Assembly (NCBI GenBank): GCA_948777935.1
Contig: CAQDYY010000017.1
Coordinates: 1 to 12,382, forward strand
DNA length: 12,382 nt
Direction of reading: 5' to 3'
DNA from: an uncultured Clostridia bacterium
GTDB taxonomy: Bacteria > Bacillota > Clostridia > TANB77 > CAG-508
The notes beneath the pieces were generated by a model, which was not told the DNA's origin, did not search any database, and saw nothing but the letters and a program-made list of their open reading frames with translations. The first letter of the stretch is position 1. Each line of letters begins with the position of its first letter. A program made the position numbers and the translations under genes. Below, one piece after another: positions 5,971 to 12,382 of the stretch.

Positions 5971-6462
5971 TCACCATTTTCTTATCCCTTCAATATGAAT
6001 ACCCCTTATATCTTGAAAAACATAATTTGACACTGTTCTTCCATATGAATCTAATGTATGTGTTGCAACAAAAATATTATCAAAATCATCTGCTAGTTTT
6101 TCTACTATCATTAAACTATGTGCAAATGTTATGCCATCAAAAGATAGTTGTATTATATCTCCTTCCATAAGTTCAGAAAGTTTAACGATTTTACCATATG
6201 GACCTACAGATTTATTGTTTAATAAAAAGTTCTTTAAAAACTCTACTCCTGTCCATGATGGGCTTTTATCGTTTGCATTGTTATAATACCAACCATCTTT
6301 ATTATAATTCATTATGCCACAACCACTAAAAATGCATTGTGACACAAAATTTGTGCAATCTCCTCCTAAATTTTCATAATTATAGTATTTAGGATTTCTT
6401 AAATATGCCCACTTTTTAGCATATTCTTTTGCTAACTTTCTATTGTACTCTATTTCTATCAT
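5971..6462 (-). CDS. amidase domain (Amidase_6-type) Cys-hydrolase-like protein
   Basis: A 163-residue protein that is essentially only the putative amidase domain: YNRKLAKEYAKKWA at the N-terminus, then GGDCTNFVSQC with the likely nucleophile C36, WYYNN and SPSWTG, and a later FAHSLMI with H115; H135 in ATHT follows. This matches the Amidase_6 family (papain-like fold, often in cell-wall or spore-associated proteins of Firmicutes). There is no signal peptide, so the protein may act inside the cell or be released another way. The ATG at 6462 is chosen because AGAGGTG (6475-6469) lies six bases upstream; the GTG at 6471 overlaps that site. The binding site is embedded in the 3' arm of a terminator-like hairpin. 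Confidence 0.75.
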   Translation of the reverse strand: MIEIEYNRKLAKEYAKKWAYLRNPKYYNYENLGGDCTNFVSQCIFSGCGIMNYNKDGWYYNNANDKSPSWTGVEFLKNFLLNNKSVGPYGKIVKLSELMEGDIIQLSFDGITFAHSLMIVEKLADDFDNIFVATHTLDSYGRTVSNYVFQDIRGIHIEGIRKW

Positions 6463-6505
6463 AAAAAACACCTCTAAATATCTTATGAAAGATATTTTAA
6501 GGTGT
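6463..6505 (-). terminator. terminator hairpin that also contains the amidase gene's ribosome binding site
   Basis: On the minus strand, ACACCT (6505-6500) pairs with AGGTGT (6473-6468), and AAATATCTT (6497-6489) with AAGATATTT (6484-6476). There is a two-base mismatch between the blocks and a four-base loop. Six T follow directly, ending at the start codon. It can terminate the operon that ends at 6515. The AGAGGTG needed by the amidase gene is part of the closing arm, so the same hairpin would hide it. Confidence 0.7.
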
Positions 6506-6514
6506 AATATGTTT

Positions 6515-7978
6515 TTAAAAACTATATAGTAAAAGTACTGCTACAATATAGATAAGTATAAATATTCCCACTGTTTTTAGCATTTGTCTTTGTTCTGTTT
6601 TTGGGCTTTCTAAGTCTTTTTTACTTAAATAGTATTTTGCTCTTTTTAATCTAATTATTCTTTTAGCATTTAAATTTGATAAAGTTATACTTTTTGCATA
6701 TTCTTTTGGTAGTTTATTAATATAGATCCCACTTTCATAATCTAATGCCTTCTGGTTCTCAAAATACTCTATTAGCTTAAATTCCATTATTTTTTTGTTT
6801 ACTAAATTCTCTTGATATAGTTTCTTTGGATTTGTTATAATTTGCTCTAAAGTTTTTTCTCCATAATAAACTGATACACGAATAGAATTTCTAAAATATA
6901 AGTACCAAACAGTAATATATAATATACTCCTTGACATTACTTGTAGTTCCATTTTAAAATAGTACCAAAAATCACTTGTGTTTATATTTAGTGCTATTCT
7001 AATTACTGTTAATAGAATTACTACTACTAACATAATAATAAATGTTTTCTTAATTTTGTTTATAGATTCTGCTTTTCTTTTTGTTAGGCAATATGCAATA
7101 TATATAATTCCTAATAGCTGAATTACATTTTGAATAATAGAAAGTATATTATATACTTTTGCAATTCCTTCATAAGAAATATTTTCATTAAAGCTTAAAT
7201 TTATTATCCCATAGGATAAATTTATAATGTTTAGTATAATTGTAACTACAAACAAAATAAGTATTCCTTTAAACTTAGAATAATCTATTTTGCTCATATA
7301 TTTTATTACTTTTTTTAACATTTTTTGCTTTTCATTTTCATCTATTTGAGTTTTGAATTTGGTTTGTTTTATAATGTATATTACTATTAAAACTAAAATA
7401 GCAATACCTAAAATAATCGTATTAGTATAGTTTTTTTCTTTTTGCGAAACAAGTTCTTCATCAGTAATAGATACACTATCTATTACGCTTCTTACCTTAT
7501 TTGTATCTACTTCTTTATTTAAAAAGCTATATGAAATAATAATAGCTTTTCCTTCATGAATCGTATAATATTCATTAGTTTGAACCCATTTATCATTTGT
7601 CTTTTGCTCTAATATAGTATCTATAAAAAACATATCATCTTTTTCGTATGTTTCTTGTTTTAGTACAACCTGTTCATCTTGCTCTTTTGTCTTTTTATAT
7701 TCCACTAAAAACTCATTCATACTTTCTTCATTTAACTGTTTTAAGCTAACTACACTTTTAGTTAGCTCATTTTCTAATTGCACAAGCACAATTGCTTCAT
7801 TTTGTTCATCATTTGTTGCATGTAAATAAATATGATTATATTGTGATGTTTCAGTATTTTGGGTACTTGCTTTAAAATTACTAGGTAAAGTTAATTTCAC
7901 CATATCTGCTTGTACAGTTATACCAATATTTAATATCATTAATACTATTGCTATAATAAATAGTAATTTTTTCTTCAC
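6515..7978 (-). CDS. membrane protein with extracytoplasmic domain and DUF2569-like region
   Basis: A 487-residue protein of unknown function. A signal-like segment (1-24, MKKKLLFIIAIVLMILN, possible cleavage after VQA) precedes an extracytoplasmic domain to about residue 185. A membrane span (187-204) and a short charged loop follow. Next come about four membrane segments, with the pattern WYLYFRNSIRVSVYYG near residues 353-370; this resembles the end of DUF2569 proteins (YF..S.RV...F). A cytoplasmic stretch rich in Lys and Arg leads to a final membrane span at the C-terminus. The start is GTG at 7978, supported by GGAGAA six bases upstream (7990-7985). It is the last gene of the glycosyltransferase operon, 13 bases after the GT8 gene, and ends in the hairpin at 6463-6505. 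Confidence 0.75.
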   Translation of the reverse strand: MKKKLLFIIAIVLMILNIGITVQADMVKLTLPSNFKASTQNTETSQYNHIYLHATNDEQNEAIVLVQLENELTKSVVSLKQLNEESMNEFLVEYKKTKEQDEQVVLKQETYEKDDMFFIDTILEQKTNDKWVQTNEYYTIHEGKAIIISYSFLNKEVDTNKVRSVIDSVSITDEELVSQKEKNYTNTIILGIAILVLIVIYIIKQTKFKTQIDENEKQKMLKKVIKYMSKIDYSKFKGILILFVVTIILNIINLSYGIINLSFNENISYEGIAKVYNILSIIQNVIQLLGIIYIAYCLTKRKAESINKIKKTFIIMLVVVILLTVIRIALNINTSDFWYYFKMELQVMSRSILYITVWYLYFRNSIRVSVYYGEKTLEQIITNPKKLYQENLVNKKIMEFKLIEYFENQKALDYESGIYINKLPKEYAKSITLSNLNAKRIIRLKRAKYYLSKKDLESPKTEQRQMLKTVGIFILIYIVAVLLLYSF

Positions 7979-7991
7979 TTTCTATTCTCCA

Positions 7992-8873
7992 TTAATCAAA
8001 TTTGCTTAAATTCACTCTTATCACTTTTAATAATTCAAAATACTCTTTTAATATCTTTTCTTCATTTCTATTTCCACATAACATATAATCTTCCATACAT
8101 TTTATTTCATTTTTTTCATAGCAAGTTCTTTTTCTGTCTTGAATAAATTTAAGATATTGTGACATTTGCTCTTCTACCAAATGAAATGGTTTTTTAGAAT
8201 ATATGAAATGTACTATATGTATATCATCTAATGTATAGTTACTATATTGTGTATAATAATCTATATGAGGAAAAAACATGTTGTATTTCACATCTAAATG
8301 CAAGTTTCTTTTCTTGTCCCACTTAGTATCATATTCTTGTAAAATATCTTGGTCTCCTATAGATTCTCTTTTGCTTTCTATATCTACAATTATGTTTAAA
8401 AAATGCGAAATTATACCTTTTTTAGGTTCTATCACCATCAATCCAGATGTTAGTTTCATCCACTCTTTATTAATAAATGGTCCATTTCTTCTATCTATTG
8501 TAGCTGACATGTTTTCTTTTTCAAACAATTCATCAATATTTTTTCTTACATACATATCGCTATCTAAATATACTAATTTGTCAAACTGTATTAATTCAAA
8601 TATAAGTAATTTGTCGAATGTATTTGTCCAATGCGAAAATGTTCCTATATCATTTTTACTTTTAATAGAGTTTGGTATATTAATTTTATTTCTTCTTATA
8701 ACATTTAAATTATAGTTTTTTAATATTTGCTCTGTTTTCATAGATATTGAATTTGTTATAAGCACACTAATTGGATAATTGGTTCCCGTTTTCCTTAAAG
8801 ATTCTACTAAACATAGAACTCCTCCTAAATAATCCTCTGTGCTTAACACTGTTATATATGAATTATTCGCCAT
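7992..8873 (-). CDS. glycosyltransferase family 8 protein
   Basis: A 293-residue GT-A-fold glycosyltransferase of the GT8 (glycogenin/LgtC-like) type, which transfers a sugar from a nucleotide-sugar with retention. Visible features: the N-terminal strand YITVLSTEDY, the metal-binding DSD at 104-106 in LVYLDSDMYV, TSGLMVIEP at 142-150, GDQD at 173-176, and HFIYSKKPF at 222-230, matching the family's HFxGxxKPW with H222 as metal ligand. No signal peptide or membrane segment, so it acts in the cytoplasm or at the inner face of the membrane. The ATG at 8873 has AGGAG at a good distance. Gaps of 12-13 bases to both neighbours place it in the operon 10121 to 6515. The acceptor is unknown; a glycan or glycogenin-like primer is possible. 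Confidence 0.88.
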   Translation of the reverse strand: MANNSYITVLSTEDYLGGVLCLVESLRKTGTNYPISVLITNSISMKTEQILKNYNLNVIRRNKINIPNSIKSKNDIGTFSHWTNTFDKLLIFELIQFDKLVYLDSDMYVRKNIDELFEKENMSATIDRRNGPFINKEWMKLTSGLMVIEPKKGIISHFLNIIVDIESKRESIGDQDILQEYDTKWDKKRNLHLDVKYNMFFPHIDYYTQYSNYTLDDIHIVHFIYSKKPFHLVEEQMSQYLKFIQDRKRTCYEKNEIKCMEDYMLCGNRNEEKILKEYFELLKVIRVNLSKFD

Positions 8874-8885
8874 ATATGATTTCTC

Positions 8886-9452
8886 CTATCTTTCTTCAAA
8901 ATCCATCTGCCTTTGAATTTCATATTTTCTAACTTCTCCATTTTTTAATGTTAATGATAAAATATCTTTATCTTTTGGCATTCCATTACAATAACATTCT
9001 ATTGCTTGTGCTACACAAGCGTGAGTTACTAATACAATATCTTTATCTTTAAATTTTTCAACGATTGAATCCATACAAGAATATACTCTTTTAAATAAAT
9101 CTTGTATTGGCTCTACATTACAAATATTATAATTTTTGTCATAATCTGATAACATTTGAATATTACAGTCTTCTTTACTGTGATGTCCTTCCATATCTCC
9201 AAAGCTTCTCTCTATTAGTCTCTCTTCAACTTGAACTGGTACTTTTGTTATTTCACTTACATATTTTGCTGTTTGTTTAGCTCTTGTTAATGGAGAAACT
9301 AAAATTGCATCTACTTTTATGTTTTTAAATTTTACAGCTACTTCTTTGGCTTGCTCGATTCCTACTTCATTTAATGGTATATCTGTCTGTCCTTGAAATA
9401 CATTTTTAACATTATAATCTGTTTGCCCATGCCTTAATACATATATTTCCAT
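8886..9452 (-). CDS. histidine phosphatase (phosphoglycerate mutase-like), candidate partner of the GpgS-like transferase
   Basis: A 188-residue member of the histidine phosphatase superfamily. The RHG motif with the phosphorylated H8 (VLRHGQTDYN), R57 in SPLTRAKQTA, the acid E81 in ERSFGDMEG and H144 in VTHACVAQ make up a complete active site. Many relatives are annotated as alpha-ribazole phosphatase or phosphoglycerate mutase without proof. Its gene follows the GpgS-like transferase by 12 bases. In mycobacteria, glucosyl-3-phosphoglycerate phosphatase (GpgP) belongs to this same superfamily, so a role removing phosphate from glucosyl-3-phosphoglycerate is a reasonable inference. AGGGAG precedes the ATG at 9452. 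Confidence 0.87.
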   Translation of the reverse strand: MEIYVLRHGQTDYNVKNVFQGQTDIPLNEVGIEQAKEVAVKFKNIKVDAILVSPLTRAKQTAKYVSEITKVPVQVEERLIERSFGDMEGHHSKEDCNIQMLSDYDKNYNICNVEPIQDLFKRVYSCMDSIVEKFKDKDIVLVTHACVAQAIECYCNGMPKDKDILSLTLKNGEVRKYEIQRQMDFEER

Positions 9453-9464
9453 TCATTAAACTCC

Positions 9465-10121
9465 CTACATTTGTATATCTTTTCTTTTTAATATGGCTTT
9501 CATTACTTGTTTTGACATTTCATTTAATGATTCCCATGATTTAGAATTATTATCTACTTTTCCTATGTGTACTTCTTCTACTTTTGCACCTAACATAATC
9601 ATATCTAATAATATACCTATGTCTACTCCATAATCCTTTTCAAAGACAATTTTTCTAAAATATTCTGTTTTTCCTGCTATTATTCCACTTAATGGTTGTT
9701 CGAATTTAAAAACATTAGGAAATAGTAAATCTAATAATGGTTTTGCCACTAATTCTGTTACTCTTCCACCTTCTCTTATAAATGCTGATTTTACAAAGTC
9801 TGCATTTTTTTCTACTATTGGTGTAATCATGCTTTGTATAACATCTTCATTATATATCTCTAAATCTCCATCAATAAAAACTGTAATATCTGTATCAACA
9901 TATTGAATCCCTTTTTCCATAGCATACCCTTTTCCTCTTGTTTCACATTCAATAACCTCTGCTCCACTTTTGATAGCCAATTCTGCTGTTTTGTCAATTG
10001 AAGCATTATTGACTACAATTATATTAGATTTTACTGTACTATTCTTTATTTTATCAATAACTTTCTGTATTGACTTTTCTTCATTAAGTGCTGGTATTAT
10101 AACTGTTACTTTGTTTTCCAT
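9465..10121 (-). CDS. GpgS-like glycosyltransferase (glucosyl-3-phosphoglycerate synthase-related)
   Basis: A 218-residue GT-A glycosyltransferase. It has the N-terminal TVIIPALNEE, the nucleotide-sugar DGD at 84-86 in VFIDGDLE, and the stretch GGRVTELVAKPLLDLLFPN (118-136) followed by QPLSGIIAG and YGVDIGILLDM (164-174). These later blocks are typical of glucosyl-3-phosphoglycerate synthases and their relatives, which join glucose to 3-phosphoglycerate as the first step to glucosylglycerate, and are not found in general dolichol-phosphate sugar transferases. It is shorter than the actinobacterial GpgS. Of two ATGs, 10121 is preferred because AAGGAG (10134-10129) lies seven bases before it; 10127 is too close. 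It is the first gene of the operon, with a strong promoter just upstream. Confidence 0.82.
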   Translation of the reverse strand: MENKVTVIIPALNEEKSIQKVIDKIKNSTVKSNIIVVNNASIDKTAELAIKSGAEVIECETRGKGYAMEKGIQYVDTDITVFIDGDLEIYNEDVIQSMITPIVEKNADFVKSAFIREGGRVTELVAKPLLDLLFPNVFKFEQPLSGIIAGKTEYFRKIVFEKDYGVDIGILLDMIMLGAKVEEVHIGKVDNNSKSWESLNEMSKQVMKAILKRKDIQM

Positions 10122-10166
10122 TTTCATTCTCCTTCTTCAGTATAAAAATACACACATATACATGCA

Positions 10167-10196
10167 ATTATATCATATTTCTACATATTTAGTCAA
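10167..10196 (-). promoter_or_regulatory. promoter of the GpgS-like / phosphatase / GT8 operon
   Basis: On the minus strand, TTGACT (10191-10196) and a perfect TATAAT (10167-10172) are separated by 18 bp. They lie between the terminator of the upstream operon and AAGGAG of the GpgS-like gene. Confidence 0.75.
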
Positions 10197-10212
10197 ATGT
10201 TAAAAATCATTT

Positions 10213-10245
10213 AAAAAGTGTAATGCTACTATATTTACATTACAC
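10213..10245 (-). terminator. intrinsic terminator of the GT2-PP2C operon
   Basis: The inverted repeat GTGTAATG (10218-10225) / CATTACAC (10238-10245) forms an 8-bp stem with a 12-base loop. On the minus strand the second arm is followed by TTTTTAAA. The TAA stop of the PP2C-like gene lies within the first arm. Confidence 0.8.
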
Positions 10246-11091
10246 CCTTTCATATATTACTAATGTTCGTTCTTTGCCTTCTTCTGCTATTTTATATGGA
10301 TCTTGTAAGATTTGTTTTATTTTTTTCTTATCATCAAAATATGGTTCACATCCATCAGAATAAGCACATATATATGCTACATCTTTTAAATCTACTTCAT
10401 ATACATCAATATAATACTCCGCTTCTTTTTCTCCTGTTAAAGCACCAAATGATATATCTTTTCCTTGATATTTTTTATCTGGTTTATTACGATAATCTCT
10501 TCTTACCATTATTCTATCTTCTCTATTGTTCCAATCATACTTATGTGTCTTTATATAAACATTATTTAAATAATCTTCAAATTGATTATGATTATTTATA
10601 GTATTAAATATAGCCTGAAAATTTTTATCTAATGCTATTAGATGGCAATCTCCAATAGAAAAACAAAATAGCTTATTTCCTACAATTTTTCCACCTACTG
10701 CTTCACAACAGTATAAATCTTCTTTTGCATAATCTATATTTCTATCTTTGTTTATTTCTAATATATCACTATTCACTTCTTGTATTACCTTTTTTATGGT
10801 TTCTTTTGATATGTTATCCTCTTTTTCTATTTTACTTACAAAATTGTCTGCACAAATTTTAGCACAAGCATATGCCCCACTTGGATTTGGATAATATTTT
10901 ATCCATTCTTTTGCTTGTTCTTCTGTTTCGGGGTAACACACAGCTTCGCCTTTTATATTATCTCTTGTCACACCATCTGCTACACAAAAAGCATTATTAG
11001 ATACTTTAAAATAATCCTCTGCTACTGGCTTTATATTAAATTTTGAAAATATGTCATTATCATACATATTGGCAAATTTACACTTAAACAT
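10240..11091 (-). CDS. PP2C-like serine/threonine phosphatase family protein
   Basis: A 283-residue protein with the outline of a metal-dependent PP2C phosphatase: AED at 24-26, VADGVTRD at 37-44 with D39 and G40, FSIGDCH at 144-150 with D148, SFGALTGE at 214-221, and YSDGCEPYF at 244-252 with D246. The last family motif, normally a DDxT near the C-terminus, here reads KERTLVI, with Glu in place of the usual Asp, so the second metal site may be altered. No membrane segment. The ATG at 11091 has AGGAG upstream and lies 11 bases after the GT2 gene. It probably dephosphorylates a protein; whether it controls the neighbouring glycosyltransferases is unknown. Confidence 0.75.
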   Translation of the reverse strand: MFKCKFANMYDNDIFSKFNIKPVAEDYFKVSNNAFCVADGVTRDNIKGEAVCYPETEEQAKEWIKYYPNPSGAYACAKICADNFVSKIEKEDNISKETIKKVIQEVNSDILEINKDRNIDYAKEDLYCCEAVGGKIVGNKLFCFSIGDCHLIALDKNFQAIFNTINNHNQFEDYLNNVYIKTHKYDWNNREDRIMVRRDYRNKPDKKYQGKDISFGALTGEKEAEYYIDVYEVDLKDVAYICAYSDGCEPYFDDKKKIKQILQDPYKIAEEGKERTLVIYERV

Positions 11092-11102
11092 TTTACTTTC
11101 TC

Positions 11103-12194
11103 CTAATATTCCTCATCATATTTTCCTATTTCTTGATACATTTTAGCATCAGGTCTAGACATTGATTCTTGTATCTCTTTTGGCAAAAACTCTCTTATAT
11201 CTGCTACAATTTTACAATAGTTTACAGCTTCTTTATAGTCTTCCTCTAAAATTTTATTAATAATCATTGTTTGGCACTTTTGTGCTGCTGGCACTTTTAA
11301 AGTAACACTTAGTTCATAAAACCAATGCATATCCTTTAATACTTGTTCTCTTTCTTCCTCTGTCATTAGTTTTGAATCTATAAACTTATATAGCATATAT
11401 GACATATTTTTTGCATACACATATCTATAAAATCGCATAAATCCGTTTTTTCTAAAATTATCATAAATTGCTTTATATGATTTATTAATTCTATCAAAAT
11501 AATCTTTTGAACAGTAGAATGATACTGATTTTGTTTTGTTATCTCTATTTCTCTGTCGATAACAATATATCACATCATTTATATAGTATACATTTTTAGA
11601 TTTCATAAAAGATGATGTTGTAAAATAAGCATCCTCACCTGGCACTCCTTCTAAAAAGCGAATATTATTTTCTTCTATAAAACTTCTTCTAAAAATTTTA
11701 TTACATACAGATGAATTTAAAATAAAAAATGATTTATTATAGTCTGTAATGCTTAATTTAAAATTTGTATATACATTATAATCAAATATAGGTGTTTTCC
11801 ATACTTGTCCATCTTGGTCTGCATTAATATAATTTGCTGTAATAAAATCAGCTTTTCTTTCTTCCATAGCTTCATACATAACTTTACAAGCGTCTTTTGT
11901 GAAAAAGTCATCACTATCTGCAAACATTAAATATTTTCCTGTAGCATGTTTTAATCCTTCATTTCTTGCTGTTCCTGCAATTTTATGGTTTTCTTGTAGC
12001 TTAACACTTATAAAGTTTGTATATTTATTTTCATATTCATCCATAATCTCTCTAGAATTATCTGTTGATAAATCATCAACCATAATTACTTGTATTTGAT
12101 GATAATCCACAGTTTGTCCTACAATTGATTCTAATAGATCTCGCAAGTACTTCTCTGCATTATATATTGGTATAATAATTGAAATTTTATACAT
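11103..12194 (-). CDS. glycosyltransferase family 2 protein
   Basis: A 363-residue inverting GT-A glycosyltransferase of the large group that builds surface polysaccharides and teichoic-acid-like chains. Motifs: KISIIIPIYNAEKYL at 3-17, VDDLSTDNS at 39-47, AGTARNEG at 73-80, the metal-binding FADSDDFF at 91-98 (D93, D95), GEDAYF at 186-191 supplying the catalytic-type ED, and a basic CYRQR after it. No membrane segments. The start at 12194 follows a purine-rich but weak GGTGGTGG. It is the first gene of a two-gene operon with the PP2C-like phosphatase, driven by a consensus promoter. Donor and acceptor cannot be inferred. Confidence 0.88.
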   Translation of the reverse strand: MYKISIIIPIYNAEKYLRDLLESIVGQTVDYHQIQVIMVDDLSTDNSREIMDEYENKYTNFISVKLQENHKIAGTARNEGLKHATGKYLMFADSDDFFTKDACKVMYEAMEERKADFITANYINADQDGQVWKTPIFDYNVYTNFKLSITDYNKSFFILNSSVCNKIFRRSFIEENNIRFLEGVPGEDAYFTTSSFMKSKNVYYINDVIYCYRQRNRDNKTKSVSFYCSKDYFDRINKSYKAIYDNFRKNGFMRFYRYVYAKNMSYMLYKFIDSKLMTEEEREQVLKDMHWFYELSVTLKVPAAQKCQTMIINKILEEDYKEAVNYCKIVADIREFLPKEIQESMSRPDAKMYQEIGKYDEEY

Positions 12195-12216
12195 TTTGCT
12201 TCCACCACCAAAATTT

Positions 12217-12245
12217 ATTATAGTACTTTATATATTAACTGTCAA
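12217..12245 (-). promoter_or_regulatory. consensus sigma-A promoter of the GT2-PP2C operon
   Basis: On the minus strand, a perfect TTGACA (12240-12245) is separated by 17 bp from a perfect TATAAT (12217-12222). The start site would be near 12210, giving a very short leader to the ATG at 12194. Confidence 0.85.
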
Positions 12246-12253
12246 TTATTGCC

Positions 12254-12285
12254 ATATTAAGATTTACTTAAATTTTTCTTAATAT
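12254..12285. repeat. 9-bp inverted repeat just upstream of the GT2 promoter
   Basis: ATATTAAGA (12254-12262) and TCTTAATAT (12277-12285) are perfect inverted copies separated by 14 bases. The pair lies directly upstream of the -35 box. It could be a regulator binding site or a weak rightward terminator, since TTTTGG follows; the sequence alone does not decide. Confidence 0.4.
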
Positions 12286-12303
12286 TTTGGTAGAAACAAA
12301 AGT

Positions 12304-12349
12304 GGCGATTAATAATCGCCCCTACGTTTTGAACTATACCCCAAAAGGT
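12304..12349. repeat. palindrome plus right copy of the 19-bp dispersed motif
   Basis: GGCGATTA (12304-12311) and TAATCGCC (12313-12320) form an 8-bp palindrome around one base. Ten bases further on lies the inverted copy of the left-end 19-bp motif (12331-12349). Read on the minus strand, the sequence is motif, then TAGGGGCG, then the palindrome. TAGGGGTG also opens the left-end element, so the two ends probably carry related repeats. Confidence 0.6.
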
Positions 12350-12382
12350 AGACTTTTTAAAAATAAAAATGTATACTAAAAA

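Noticed and set aside
1..12382. Composite transposon bounded by the end motifs
   Set aside because: No transposase, integrase or target duplication is visible, and the genes between look like ordinary chromosome with housekeeping functions.

Overview
The window is AT-rich (roughly 27-30% G+C by eye) and reads like the chromosome of an anaerobic, low-G+C Gram-positive of the class Clostridia. The signs are strong AGGAGG-type ribosome binding sites, sigma-A promoters of TTGACA-17-TATAAT type, a BofA-family protein (pro-sigma-K processing inhibitor, a sporulation protein) and dispersed intergenic repeats of a kind I associate with gut Firmicutes. No tRNA, rRNA, CRISPR array, transposase or phage structural gene was seen.

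Layout from left to right. 1-192 is a short repeat-like element with GC-rich terminal inverted repeats; its internal hairpin can terminate leftward transcription. 198-491 is an unrecognised 97-aa gene with a higher G+C content. 646-1582 is a three-gene leftward module, DUF3791 / DUF3990 / DUF3791-like, probably a toxin-antitoxin-type or host-interaction cassette built on an ADP-ribosyltransferase-like fold. 1767-3501 is a rightward AMP-forming acyl-CoA synthetase. It shares a bidirectional terminator with a leftward 71-aa hypothetical gene. Then comes a leftward housekeeping operon pth - rng - bofA (5893 to 3847). Next, also leftward, is a surface/carbohydrate region: an amidase-like Cys protein; an operon of GpgS-like glycosyltransferase, histidine phosphatase, GT8 glycosyltransferase and a DUF2569-type membrane protein (10121 to 6515); and an operon of GT2 glycosyltransferase and PP2C-like phosphatase (12194 to 10240). 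The right end holds a palindrome and a second, inverted copy of the 19-bp motif found at the left end.

The most striking observation is a decoding anomaly. Two conserved genes, the acyl-CoA synthetase and pth (normally essential), are each split by one extra base. In both, the break lies at an in-frame CGG codon, and reading CGGN as one unit (skip C, read GGN = Gly) restores a full-length protein with all conserved motifs. By manual scan of about 3,700 codons in the annotated genes, these are the only two in-frame CGG codons; every other CGG triplet on a coding strand straddles a codon boundary. This suggests that CGG is unassigned, or serves as a +1 frameshift or four-base glycine codon, in this lineage. 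Two unrelated indels or assembly errors remain the alternative.

Functionally, the GpgS-like transferase next to a histidine phosphatase resembles the two steps of glucosylglycerate synthesis. The surrounding transferases suggest glycan or compatible-solute metabolism. The acyl-CoA synthetase and the DUF3990 module appear independent of it.
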